NCBI GenBank assembly: GCA_945874355.1
Contig: CAMCGB010000002.1
Span: forward strand, 1 to 64,000
Direction of reading: 5' to 3'
Length of the DNA: 64,000 nt
DNA from: an uncultured Bacteroides sp.
GTDB taxonomy: Bacteria; Bacteroidota; Bacteroidia; Bacteroidales; UBA932
Position numbers and translations under genes: made by a program. This document shows, piece by piece, positions 7,298 to 15,769 of this stretch (position 1 is the first letter of the stretch; each line of letters begins with the position of its first letter). Under the pieces are notes generated by a model. It was not told the origin of the DNA. It searched no databases and saw nothing but the letters and a program-made list of their open reading frames with translations.

Positions 7298-9886
7298 TTA
7301 TTTCTGCGCCTGGAGACAGGCGCCGTAGGCGTCCACCTGCCGCTTGCGCCAGTTGTGCACATAGTCAATGACCTCCCTGAGCTTTTCCACATCGGCATCA
7401 GGCACTGTGCAGTCAGCTCCGAGGATGAAGTTCGCGGGAGCCTTTTCCATCACCCTGTCAACTTCCTCCAGGCACTCTTCCACGCTTCCCTTTGCCAGAT
7501 TGCCGAGCCTGTTCATACCTCCCATCACCGGACGCTTATACAGTTCGCTTATCCGTTTGAGGTCGATTTCACTGCCGTCAATCAAGGTCAGGGGAGGGTT
7601 GATTACGCTTGCCGGGTAATCGGTGAACGAGTCGATGTCGTCATATTTTCCTTCCCAGTCGCAGATATGCAGGATGTTGAAAACGCCCAGCTCCGAAGCC
7701 TTGCAGCTCAGCTCGCGGTCGTACTTGCGGACTATAGAATCAAACAGCCCGTTGCGTCCGAGAATCTCAGCCTCTCTTCCCTGGGTTGAGATATAGAATC
7801 CGTCCGCTCCGGCCTCTGAGCAGAGCTCCATATACAGCTTGATTGATTCTGTAATCTTCCCCAAGGCTTCAGAAGCCTGCTCGGGGTACTGCTCTATCAA
7901 TCTGATATAATTTGCCTTTCCTGTCATCTGGCGGAACAGGCTCAGGGGGCAATATACCGTAGGGATGATAAGCGCCTCGTCCCGCAGCTCTTCACTCAAA
8001 GCCCGGATGACCTCTATCTGAGGCTCGAAGAATTCTTCTCCCAATCTGGGGATGGCTTCGAAATCCTCCTTGCTCCTGATGCTGACTTTCGGGGCAACTA
8101 CCTCATACTGCACCTTTACGATGTCCATATTGGTCTTGCGGAAGAAATCAATGTGGTCCCGGACAGCCTCCTTGCCGAGCTTGTTGTGAAAATGCATGAA
8201 GAAAGCGGCCGGAACATATTCGTTGGGATGGCTCTGGTCCAGGACGCTGAGCACTTTCTCCCTCCTGGACCTTTCTGCATTGACGCTCTGCTCTGCAGGT
8301 CTCTGGTAGGGCGAGTCTTCGTTCCATCTGGGCATTGAGTCGCTGTTGGCATACAACTCAATCAGAGCGTGTATGAGGTTCCACTGGTCCATAACTCCGG
8401 ACATGTCCCAGTCGTCTCTCCATTCGTCCTTGGGGTGATGGTACGGCGGCTTGAAATGGTTTCTATGGCCCTCAGGGTCAATCCAATCCTGTCCTCCGCA
8501 GATAAAGACACCGGGAATTCCCACCTTCAGGAAATTGAACAGGTCGGTGCGGAAGAAGATTCCTCTGGTGTCGGGGGATATGATATCGGCCCTGCGTCCC
8601 TGGGCTGCCGCGAGGGTGCTGACCATTTCGTCGACATTCGAAAGCCCGCCGGCATAGACCTCCACATTGCGGGCCTTGCCCAGCGGAGCTCCTCCGTCGA
8701 TGTTCACCGCAGCCGCAGTCTTTGCGATGGGGAACACCGGGTGGGCGCAGTACCACTCGCTTCCGAGAAGTCCGTCCTCTTCACCTGTCAGGGCGGCGAA
8801 AACCACGCTGCGCCTCAGGGGTGTGCCCTGCGAAAGGAAGCTCCTGATATGGGCCAGCATTCCGGCTACTCCCGAGGCGTTGTCGCCTGCTCCGTTGTAT
8901 ATGCCGTCCCCGTCCACTTCCTTACCTATTCCCAGATGGTCCCAATGGGCTACCACAACTACGCATTCGTCTTTGAGGTCAGTGCCCGGGATGACTCCTA
9001 TCACGTTGTGCGAGACTCCCTTCTGCGTTTCCACTTCGAGGCTCACGCTAAGGCCCGCTTTCAGATCCACAAGCCGGAAGTCCCTGCCTGACGCCCGGGC
9101 GCAAAGCTCTTCAATGCTTGTCCCTGCCGCCTTGATGATCTGTTTTGCTGCGTCGCAGGCAATCCATCCGCAGACTCCGTTCTTGTCTTCCTTCAGCAGG
9201 GAAATCTCCTGCCCGCCGTGGGCGGCCTGGAGGGCAGAATAAGTGTAGGCCGAACTCTCGCTCTGGTGGATGACCAGACAGGCGGCGGCTCCTCTTCTGA
9301 ACGCTTCTTCATATTTGTAAGAAGCTCTTCCGTAGTATGTCAGGCCCTTGCCGGAGAAGATGCTTTCGTCGTTCCTTCCCGGGTCGTTTTCCAGCACCAG
9401 CACAACTTTCCCCGACACATCCGCACCCTTATAGTCGTCCCAGTCGTACTCCGGGGCGCTGATGCCATAACCGGCAAATACTACAGGAGCGTTCTTCAGC
9501 TCGACTATGTCCGTGTCGGCATTAGTCCACAGGATTATTTCCTGCGGAGAGCTGATGCCGATCCGTTTGCCTCTGGATGGCCTTACGGATACTTTTCCGC
9601 CCTTGACAGAAGTGCGTGTCTTCAGCTGCTCCACATCCTGGTAGTAACTGTCCCCGAATGCGGCCTGCAGCCCGAGCCTTCTATACTCTGAACTTATATA
9701 CTCTATTGTTTTCGTTTCGTATTCGCTCAAAGGCTTTCTGCCTCCGAACTCGTCGGATGATATTGTCTTGATCTGTTCTGTAATGTATTCCAGATCAGAA
9801 AGCTGCCTACCGTTGTTTTGGGCGGCGGCAAGTGTGGAGATTGCGGCAAGAATAAGTACGCTGAGCAAAAATTTGTTCCTTAACAT
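7298..9886 (-). CDS. Secreted M28 peptidase fused to a URO-D-like domain
   Basis: A single uninterrupted frame of 862 codons. Residues 1-22 form a signal peptide. Residues about 30-510 are an M28 zinc aminopeptidase with an inserted PA domain (about 130-260). The metal ligands are visible: HWD at 314-316, GDNASG at about 334-339, GEE at 368-370, D397 and the HH at 483-484. After a linker (about 520-540) residues 540-855 match the uroporphyrinogen-decarboxylase/MtaA-like fold: HPNEYVPAAFFMHF, GADGFYISTQGREAEI, ILHICDWEG, VMGGMNRLGNLAKGS and NFILGADCTVP. URO-D-like proteins act in the cytoplasm, so an exported fusion is odd. It is not HemE itself. It could be a true bifunctional protein, or two genes recently joined by loss of a stop codon. 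Confidence 0.88.
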   Translation of the reverse strand: MLRNKFLLSVLILAAISTLAAAQNNGRQLSDLEYITEQIKTISSDEFGGRKPLSEYETKTIEYISSEYRRLGLQAAFGDSYYQDVEQLKTRTSVKGGKVSVRPSRGKRIGISSPQEIILWTNADTDIVELKNAPVVFAGYGISAPEYDWDDYKGADVSGKVVLVLENDPGRNDESIFSGKGLTYYGRASYKYEEAFRRGAAACLVIHQSESSAYTYSALQAAHGGQEISLLKEDKNGVCGWIACDAAKQIIKAAGTSIEELCARASGRDFRLVDLKAGLSVSLEVETQKGVSHNVIGVIPGTDLKDECVVVVAHWDHLGIGKEVDGDGIYNGAGDNASGVAGMLAHIRSFLSQGTPLRRSVVFAALTGEEDGLLGSEWYCAHPVFPIAKTAAAVNIDGGAPLGKARNVEVYAGGLSNVDEMVSTLAAAQGRRADIISPDTRGIFFRTDLFNFLKVGIPGVFICGGQDWIDPEGHRNHFKPPYHHPKDEWRDDWDMSGVMDQWNLIHALIELYANSDSMPRWNEDSPYQRPAEQSVNAERSRREKVLSVLDQSHPNEYVPAAFFMHFHNKLGKEAVRDHIDFFRKTNMDIVKVQYEVVAPKVSIRSKEDFEAIPRLGEEFFEPQIEVIRALSEELRDEALIIPTVYCPLSLFRQMTGKANYIRLIEQYPEQASEALGKITESIKLYMELCSEAGADGFYISTQGREAEILGRNGLFDSIVRKYDRELSCKASELGVFNILHICDWEGKYDDIDSFTDYPASVINPPLTLIDGSEIDLKRISELYKRPVMGGMNRLGNLAKGSVEECLEEVDRVMEKAPANFILGADCTVPDADVEKLREVIDYVHNWRKRQVDAYGACLQAQK

Positions 9887-9909
9887 AAGTCTGAATCATT
9901 GTAGTGGCA

Positions 9910-9917
9910 CAAATTTA
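9910..9917 (-). promoter_or_regulatory. Promoter -7 element for the M28/URO-D gene
   Basis: Minus-strand TAAATTTG fits TAnnTTTG and lies 23 bases upstream of the ATG at 9886. No clear -33 TTG. Confidence 0.5.
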
Positions 9918-9963
9918 AGCTTTTTTTTAATATATTGCATTCCGTAGTGTTACCTTATGCCTT

Positions 9964-10148
9964 ATGGATAAAATATTTGCCTTTATCGACTCTGCCAATG
10001 ACTGGCTCTGGAGCTATGTGGTGAAAGTCCTGCTGGTCAACCTGGTGGCCTTCTTCCTGCTTTATCCCAAAGTGTCGGCTTTGCTGAAGATCCTACCTTC
10101 AAGGCCTCTGGGGACTCGATTGACGACACTCCGGCCTGGAAGGAATAA
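9964..10148 (+). pseudogene. Remnant of an AgcS-type sodium:alanine symporter
   Basis: The first frame reads MDKIFAFIDSANDWLWSYVV, very like the N-terminus of sodium:alanine symporters (AGCS family). It then runs directly into KVLLVNLVAFFLLYPKVSALLK, which resembles the last membrane helix of the same family. A shift to another frame at about 10089 gives DPTFKASGDSIDDTPAWKE followed by a stop at 10146-10148, which resembles the family's cytoplasmic tail (the DPxF..., ...W pattern). I infer a symporter gene that lost some 400 internal codons and gained a frameshift. As a single frame it would be a 68-residue protein (to 10170) with no known relatives that I can name. Confidence 0.5.
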
Positions 10149-10155
10149 AAAAGTA

Positions 10156-10192
10156 CAAGCGCGGTTGTGATTTCACATCAGAGCCGCGCTTG
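10156..10192 (+). terminator. Strong hairpin terminator
   Basis: CAAGCGCGG (10156-10164) pairs perfectly with CCGCGCTTG (10184-10192). The loop contains a second inverted repeat, TGTGA/TCACA. A weak T-rich stretch (ATTTCT) follows. It lies directly after the symporter remnant and probably served that gene. Confidence 0.65.
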
Positions 10193-10300
10193 ATTTCTAA
10201 CCAATTTAACCTATGAAAAATCTATTCGTGACAAATGTAGACAATTTTAATGCCATTTCAAACTTTTTGTGCGAAATTTGTAACGCAAACAGAATATTCG

Positions 10301-10783
10301 ATGAAAAACGAAGCAAAAACCATAAAGACCAACGCCGCCCGCCTGCTCGATGCCGCTTCTATTGATTATGAGCTGGTTCCTTACGAGTATTCGGAAGATG
10401 ACCTGAGCGCGGAAAGCGTTGCCGCAAAGCTTGGAGAAGACCTGGATCAGGTATTCAAGACCCTCGTTCTGAGGGGAGACAAGAACGGCATATTCGTATG
10501 CGTAGTCCCCGGCTCGATGGAAGTTGACCTGAAAGTTGCATCCCGGATTTCGGGCAACAAGAACTGCGAGATGGTTCACGTCAAGGAACTATTTGCCCTC
10601 ACCGGCTACATACGCGGAGGCTGCACCCCCATAGGGATGAAGAAGCCCTATCCGGTGTTTGTGCACGAGTCCGCCCTGCTCTATGACTATATTTATATAA
10701 GTGCCGGGCAGAGGGGAGAGCAGCTTCGCCTGAGGCCTTCGGACCTGATTGAATTCGTCCATGCAGGCATATATCCTCTATGA
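10301..10783 (+). CDS. ybaK: YbaK-type aminoacyl-tRNA deacylase
   Basis: A 160-residue YbaK/EbsC-family protein; E. coli YbaK hydrolyses Cys-tRNA(Pro) and related mischarged tRNAs in the cytoplasm. Visible family elements are DQVFKTLVLRGDKNGIFVCVVPG, with the conserved lysine of VFKTL, EVDLKVASRISG, and the GGCTPIGMKK loop. The frame is open from 10250, but homology begins with KTNAARLLD, so the ATG at 10301 (MKNEAKTIK) is the natural start. The length is usual for the family. Its TGA overlaps an ATG of a small doubtful frame at 10780. Confidence 0.88.
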   Translation: MKNEAKTIKTNAARLLDAASIDYELVPYEYSEDDLSAESVAAKLGEDLDQVFKTLVLRGDKNGIFVCVVPGSMEVDLKVASRISGNKNCEMVHVKELFALTGYIRGGCTPIGMKKPYPVFVHESALLYDYIYISAGQRGEQLRLRPSDLIEFVHAGIYPL

Positions 10784-10894
10784 TAAAATGGTTTGAACAA
10801 GAATATCCTCATTACCGGGGGAGCCTGGGAAGGGTGGAGATTATCAAGGTGAAAGTCTGCTGCGTCTCACGGGACGAAAGAAAGCATAATATAT

Positions 10895-12265
10895 ATGGAC
10901 AATACTTCAATTGAGACACTCAAATCGATAAGAGCCGACCAAAAGGCTTTTTTCGGGACAGGAAAGACTCTGGACCTCAAGTTCAGACGACAGATGCTTG
11001 CAGCTCTGCGCGATGCAATACTGAAGAACGAAAAGGCTCTCAGTTCAGCGCTTTGGAAAGACCTGCACAAAAGCTATGAAGAGAGCTATATCTGTGAGAC
11101 CAGCATAGTGCTCGGCGAGATCCGCAATCACCTTCGCCATCTCAGGAGCTGGGCGCGGCCGAAAAGGGTTACTACACCTCTGACCCTCTTCCCGGCGAGC
11201 AGCCGCATCTATAGCCAGCCTCTCGGGAACACCCTTATCATTGCCCCCTGGAACTACCCGGTGCAGCTGCTGCTGAATCCTCTTGTCGGAGCCATTTCTT
11301 CCGGCTGTACTGCCGTGCTGAAACCCTCTCCCTACACTCCGACCGTCAGCGCCGTGCTGGAAAAGATGATTTCCGATACTTTCCCCAGGGAGTACATAGC
11401 AGTGGTTCAAGGCAACAGGGAAGTGAACAAGGCCCTGCTCGACCTGCGCTGGGACCTGATTTTCTTTACCGGCAGTCCCGCCCTGGGGCGCAGTGTTATG
11501 AGCGCCGCCGCGAAGAACCTGACCCCCGTCATTCTTGAGCTCGGAGGCAAGAGCCCCTGTATAGTAGATAAGGACGCCAACCTTCCGCTCGCCGCCAGGC
11601 GCATAGCCTGGGGAAAGTGCCTGAATGCCGGACAGACCTGTATAGCTCCCGACTATCTGCTTGTGCATGAGGATGTTAAGGATGCTTTTACGAAGTGCCT
11701 GAAGTCTGCCTTCGAAGCTCTTTACCAGGGTGATGTGAAGTCCAGTCCCCACTTTGTGCGTATGGTTTCCGACAAGGCTTTCGACAGGGTCAGCTCTTAT
11801 CTTGAAGAAGGAAGAATCGTGTATGGAGGGCAGTGCGATGCTTCGCAGAAGTTCATCTCTCCTACGATTCTGGAAGACGTCAGCGAGGATGCCCGAGTGA
11901 TGAATGAAGAGATTTTCGGGCCTGTCTTCCCTTTGAAGACCGTTTCATCCCTTTCCGAAGCCCTCGAGTACATTTCCCGCAGGGAAAGGCCCCTCGCCCT
12001 TTACTATTACGGCAAGAGCGGCAAGGCTGTGCTTGAGTCCAGCTGGAGCGGCGGGTGCTGCATCAATGACTGCATAATGCACATCGCCAACGACAACCTT
12101 CCCTTCGGCGGGGTCGGGAACTCCGGTCTCGGAGCTTATCACGGCCGTCTGAGTTTCGACGCGTTCTCGCACAAAAGGAGCGTGGTCAAGACTTCAACCC
12201 TGCTCGACCTGCCTTTCCGCTATATGCCCTACAAGACTTTTAAGCTGGTCAAAAAGCTTCTGTAG
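10895..12265 (+). CDS. Aldehyde dehydrogenase (class 3 type)
   Basis: A 456-residue NAD(P)-dependent aldehyde dehydrogenase that oxidises aldehydes to acids. Motifs in order: PWNYPVQLLLNPLVGAI, the cofactor loop FTGSPALGRSVM, the general-base motif LELGGKSPCIV (E about 210), the nucleophile NAGQTCIAPDY (C about 244) and EEIFGPVFP. The C-terminus FRYMPYKTFKLVKKLL resembles the tail of class 3/YwdH-type ALDHs that prefer medium or long-chain and aromatic aldehydes. It stands alone between YbaK and a convergent GH13 gene whose stop lies 17 bases inside this gene. Confidence 0.92.
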   Translation: MDNTSIETLKSIRADQKAFFGTGKTLDLKFRRQMLAALRDAILKNEKALSSALWKDLHKSYEESYICETSIVLGEIRNHLRHLRSWARPKRVTTPLTLFPASSRIYSQPLGNTLIIAPWNYPVQLLLNPLVGAISSGCTAVLKPSPYTPTVSAVLEKMISDTFPREYIAVVQGNREVNKALLDLRWDLIFFTGSPALGRSVMSAAAKNLTPVILELGGKSPCIVDKDANLPLAARRIAWGKCLNAGQTCIAPDYLLVHEDVKDAFTKCLKSAFEALYQGDVKSSPHFVRMVSDKAFDRVSSYLEEGRIVYGGQCDASQKFISPTILEDVSEDARVMNEEIFGPVFPLKTVSSLSEALEYISRRERPLALYYYGKSGKAVLESSWSGGCCINDCIMHIANDNLPFGGVGNSGLGAYHGRLSFDAFSHKRSVVKTSTLLDLPFRYMPYKTFKLVKKLL

Positions 12266-13598
12266 GAAGCTCGGTGACGAAGACATCATAGCCGGGAACG
12301 CTCACTGCGGCGCTTTCGGGAAGATTCATCCTGCAAGCCTGTGAAAGCTCTGAAGGGATTGAGACTGAGCACTTAAGAGCTGTAGAGCTGAAGTTGCACA
12401 CTACAAGGAAAGCCCGTCCTTTCCCTTTGTCTGAAGGAAGTGAGTACCTTACGAAGGCGAAATGGGAGTCGGGATCGAAGCCTTCGGGGCTTGTCTTTTC
12501 GTTGCAGTAGCAGAGGTCCCAGCAGCCGCCTTCCCTGAACTCTTTCAGACGGGCGTAGGCAAGAAGGCTGCGGTATTTATTCAGAATCGCTTCCCGCTCT
12601 TCTCCCAGAATGGAAGGGGAGGCGCTTTTGGAGTGCAGCGAGCGGTAGAGGGCAGAAATGCCTTCGGGGCGGGTGAAGTCAAAGATGGAGGTCCTGCAGT
12701 TGCTGCTCTCCGCGGCGTTCTCTCCCACTTCCTGCCCGAAGTACAGCATAAACGAAGCGTCGTTGAATAGCATCGACACTCCAAGGGCGGCATAGCCTTT
12801 CTGTGCGCTTGCGGCGAAGTCCCCGGAGGCGAGCCTTACCTCGTCGTGGTTCTCCAGGAAGTTCAGCATCCTGCCCTGAAGGCCTGAAAGAGACTGCCAG
12901 TTGCGGGTTATGCTTCTCGGGCTCGTCCAGCCTTTGGAGATGCCGAAAAGGATGTCGTACAGCCCGCATTTGTCGTACAGCAGGTCGTAACCCACATACT
13001 CGGAAAACTCCCTGTAGCGTTTGCGGTCATAGACTTCGGCCACGAAAAGGCAGTCGGGATAGTCCTTCTTGATGTCCCGGATCAGCTCCCTCTGGGCATC
13101 GCTGCGCACCAGCTCCACCATATCGCAGCGGAAACCGTCCACGCCTTTTGCCGCCCAAAAACGCAGCACCGCCTTCATCTGCTCCAGGGTCGAAGGGTCT
13201 TCCCAGTTGAGCTTCAAGGTGTCCGTCCAGTCCCCGTCGCAGTAGTCGTAGTGGGGCAGGGGCCCCTGGTAGTCCCTCGACACGTGGTTGGGGATAAAGT
13301 CGATGAGCAGTTTCAGGCCGCTGCGGTGTATGCGTTTGACCAGTCTTCCGAACTCTTCGAAGCGCTCTGAGTCCTTGCTTTCCAGATAGGGGTTGATGTC
13401 GTACCAGTCACTTATGCTGTAAGGACATCCCGGATCCCCTTTGACAAAACTCTTGCCGCTTGCGTGACGCGCAATGCCGGTGAGCCACAGATAATCTACT
13501 CCCAGGTCTTTCAGATAGCTAAGGCTCCTGTTGTCCCAGGAGTCCAGGCGCCCTTTTCCCCATAGGCGCACAAGGGCCTGATATATAATTCTTTTCAT
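12249..13598 (-). CDS. GH13 alpha-amylase family glycosidase
   Basis: A 449-residue cytoplasmic GH13 enzyme with no signal peptide. The four conserved regions are present: region I LLIDFIPNHVS, region II GFRCDMVEL (catalytic Asp), region III FVAEVYD (catalytic Glu) and region IV NFLENHDEVR (Asp). A small C-terminal beta domain ends VPGYDVFVTEL. The subfamily and specificity (alpha-1,4 oligosaccharides, trehalose or sucrose-type) cannot be told by eye. It is the last gene of an apparent operon RNA methyltransferase-TamL-GH13 (17 bases behind tamL), and its 3' end overlaps the convergent aldehyde dehydrogenase by 17 bases. Confidence 0.88.
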   Translation of the reverse strand: MKRIIYQALVRLWGKGRLDSWDNRSLSYLKDLGVDYLWLTGIARHASGKSFVKGDPGCPYSISDWYDINPYLESKDSERFEEFGRLVKRIHRSGLKLLIDFIPNHVSRDYQGPLPHYDYCDGDWTDTLKLNWEDPSTLEQMKAVLRFWAAKGVDGFRCDMVELVRSDAQRELIRDIKKDYPDCLFVAEVYDRKRYREFSEYVGYDLLYDKCGLYDILFGISKGWTSPRSITRNWQSLSGLQGRMLNFLENHDEVRLASGDFAASAQKGYAALGVSMLFNDASFMLYFGQEVGENAAESSNCRTSIFDFTRPEGISALYRSLHSKSASPSILGEEREAILNKYRSLLAYARLKEFREGGCWDLCYCNEKTSPEGFDPDSHFAFVRYSLPSDKGKGRAFLVVCNFSSTALKCSVSIPSELSQACRMNLPESAAVSVPGYDVFVTELPTEAF

Positions 13599-13615
13599 TT
13601 AGCAAACACTTTTGT

Positions 13616-15769
13616 TTAGAATGGATATCCCACGCCGAAATGGAAGGCGAATCCGTCCTTTGTGATCCAGTCCTTCGGACCAATCCATCGCTGACCTTCC
13701 TCGCGGCTGGGGTCGTGGGTCTTGAAACCTATATCGACACGCAGCAGTATGAAGTCCAGATTCACCCTCAGACCGGTACCCCAGTCTGCTGCAATGCTGG
13801 GCAGGAAGGGACCCTTGTCCAGGTCTTCCTTCCACCATATGTTTCCCGCTTCTGCGAACAGCACTCCTTCGAGCTTCCATATCAGAGGAAAACGCCACTC
13901 CGCATCCAGCTCCAGTTTCAGGTCGCCCGTCTGGCTCGGGATTATGAAATAGTTGTTCTGCTGCTCGTAGCCTGGGCCAAGAGTTCTTACCTGCCATCCT
14001 CGCATACTGCTAGCTCCGCCTCCGTAAAACTGCTTCTCGAAAGGCATCGATAGGGAGTTGCCGTAGGCCCATCCGCAGGCAGCATCGAGCCTTATGGCCA
14101 GGGCCTGGTTGTCGTTCCAGCCGAAGCGGAAAGCTCCTCCGAGCTGCAGCTCGGCCTTGACGTACTGGTAGTAGGGTAGGCCAAACAGGGTTCTTGAGTT
14201 AAGTGTCTCGTTGTAGGGAAGATACTTGTTGAACAGGGATATCAGATTGCCCGACGAGTCGAAGTTCAGCTTCAGGAAGCGGTAATTGCCTTTGGGCACG
14301 ATAGAGGCGTCGGACGCATAGTAAAGCATCCCGCCAAGGCCGAGGTCTATCTTGTCTTCGAACGAGTCCCACAGGTACGGGTTCTCGGTAAGTGTCTGAT
14401 GGAAACTGTCGCTGATGCCGTAGAGTTTCACCAGGTTGAACTGCAGGGGGTAGAACTGGTAGAAGAGTTTCTGTCCCACCTGTCCGGTGTAACCCAGCGA
14501 CACTCCGGCCACGCTGCGGCGGTACTCTGGACGGTTCTGGTAGTTGTATGAGGCCCTTATTTCAGTGCGGGGTATGTTCTGCCCCTTGATTCTGTCCAAA
14601 GAATAGCCCAGGGCCTGAGGCAGGCTCAGGCTTGCCGACACTCCGAGCTCAGTCGAGCCCACATTCGAGCCAGGCATGAACTGCCAGTTGCCTGTGAATC
14701 CGATGTTGAACCATTCTCCTCCGCCGAAGAGGTTCTTGTGGAAGAGGGTCAGTTGGGGAGATGCGGCAAGCAGTCCCGAAGAGTTGCTGGACATCTCGAT
14801 ATTGGTCTTGAACCCGAGCACATCGGTTCCCAGCAGGGAGATGTCGCAGCTCAGGGCGGCGCTGTCCACAGGGTTGACCCCGATATTCACATTGTTGAAC
14901 ACGTTCAGGGCGGAAAGCCTGTGGTAGGTCTTGTTCACAATGTCCTCGCTGTACACCTCGCCCGGCTTTATGACATTGAATTTGCGTATGAAATTCTCCC
15001 TGACCCTCATATCCTTGGGGTAATGAATCCTCACATCCCTGAAGCGGTAGCGGGTCATCTCGGAGTCGTTTGCGGCTTCGTTGCGGGTGTACGGACGTAT
15101 GCGGTAGTACAGGACTGTGCTGCCGCTGAGGGTGTCAGCCTCAAAGAAATAGTTGTTCTTGTTGAAGTCGTAGTAGCCCAGGTTCCTGAAGTACGCCGCC
15201 CCTCTTACGGTCTCTGCTTCGAGAGCGCTCTCCGAGAGAAAATCTCCCTTCTTTACCAGGGTGTTGACGGTGTCGGCGTAAAAGAACGAGGCGAACTCCC
15301 CTTGCGGGACGTCGTATCTGATTTCGTCTATCCTGTGTCTCTTGCCGGTGTTGACTTTGTATGTGACCTTGACTTTCTTGTTCTTCCCGCTTACTTCCGC
15401 CTTCACGCTGGAGTCGTAGTATCCAAGATACTGCAGGTGGTTGGAGATGTTCAGCACGCTTTCTTCGGTAAGGCTTTCGTCGTACACCACGGGAGCAGTG
15501 CCTATTTTCTCCCAGAACGGGTTCAGACCCTTGGAGCTGCCGTCAGACCAGTTGTAAATGCTGAGGAAAGGGTTCCAGCCGAAGAGGAAGCCGCGGTTCG
15601 GCTCCTGGCGTATGTACTGGGCGACTTCGTTAGTGCTGAGCTTCTTGTCCCCGCTGATCTGGATGCTGTTTGAGGCCAACCTGCTCTGGTCCTCGCTCAG
15701 GCTGCGGGTTGTGCTGCAGGATGCCAGAAGAAGCAGTCCGAGCAATATGGATACCTTCGCTTTTTTCAT
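13616..15769 (-). CDS. tamL: TamL-type outer membrane assembly lipoprotein
   Basis: A 717-residue BamA/TamA-superfamily protein. Unlike BamA it begins with a lipoprotein signal (LLASCSTT, lipidated cysteine 18), the hallmark of Bacteroidetes TamL, which works with TamB in delivering proteins to the outer membrane. Residues about 25-330 hold POTRA-like modules (for example GKRHRIDEIRYDVPQG and RFRDVRIHYPKDMRVREN). From about 370 onwards come beta-barrel strands with the family loop QFYGGGASSMRGWQVRTLGPG (the VRGF/Y-type motif). The chain ends in phenylalanine (GVGYPF), as barrel proteins do. Its start overlaps the upstream methyltransferase gene by 4 bases (ATGA). Confidence 0.88.
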   Translation of the reverse strand: MKKAKVSILLGLLLLASCSTTRSLSEDQSRLASNSIQISGDKKLSTNEVAQYIRQEPNRGFLFGWNPFLSIYNWSDGSSKGLNPFWEKIGTAPVVYDESLTEESVLNISNHLQYLGYYDSSVKAEVSGKNKKVKVTYKVNTGKRHRIDEIRYDVPQGEFASFFYADTVNTLVKKGDFLSESALEAETVRGAAYFRNLGYYDFNKNNYFFEADTLSGSTVLYYRIRPYTRNEAANDSEMTRYRFRDVRIHYPKDMRVRENFIRKFNVIKPGEVYSEDIVNKTYHRLSALNVFNNVNIGVNPVDSAALSCDISLLGTDVLGFKTNIEMSSNSSGLLAASPQLTLFHKNLFGGGEWFNIGFTGNWQFMPGSNVGSTELGVSASLSLPQALGYSLDRIKGQNIPRTEIRASYNYQNRPEYRRSVAGVSLGYTGQVGQKLFYQFYPLQFNLVKLYGISDSFHQTLTENPYLWDSFEDKIDLGLGGMLYYASDASIVPKGNYRFLKLNFDSSGNLISLFNKYLPYNETLNSRTLFGLPYYQYVKAELQLGGAFRFGWNDNQALAIRLDAACGWAYGNSLSMPFEKQFYGGGASSMRGWQVRTLGPGYEQQNNYFIIPSQTGDLKLELDAEWRFPLIWKLEGVLFAEAGNIWWKEDLDKGPFLPSIAADWGTGLRVNLDFILLRVDIGFKTHDPSREEGQRWIGPKDWITKDGFAFHFGVGYPF

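Noticed and set aside
7298..9886. HemE (uroporphyrinogen decarboxylase of haem synthesis)
   Set aside because: The C-terminal domain belongs to the wider URO-D-like fold but lacks the HemE N-terminal substrate signature and is in an exported fusion.
10780..10914. 44-codon gene overlapping ybaK (ATGA) and the aldehyde dehydrogenase start
   Set aside because: No family, and it runs 20 bases into the aldehyde dehydrogenase. It looks like a chance frame or part of the gene trace described in the findings.
14738..15673. 311-codon plus-strand frame opposite tamL
   Set aside because: tamL has a lipoprotein signal, POTRA modules and a barrel on the minus strand; the plus frame is only its shadow.
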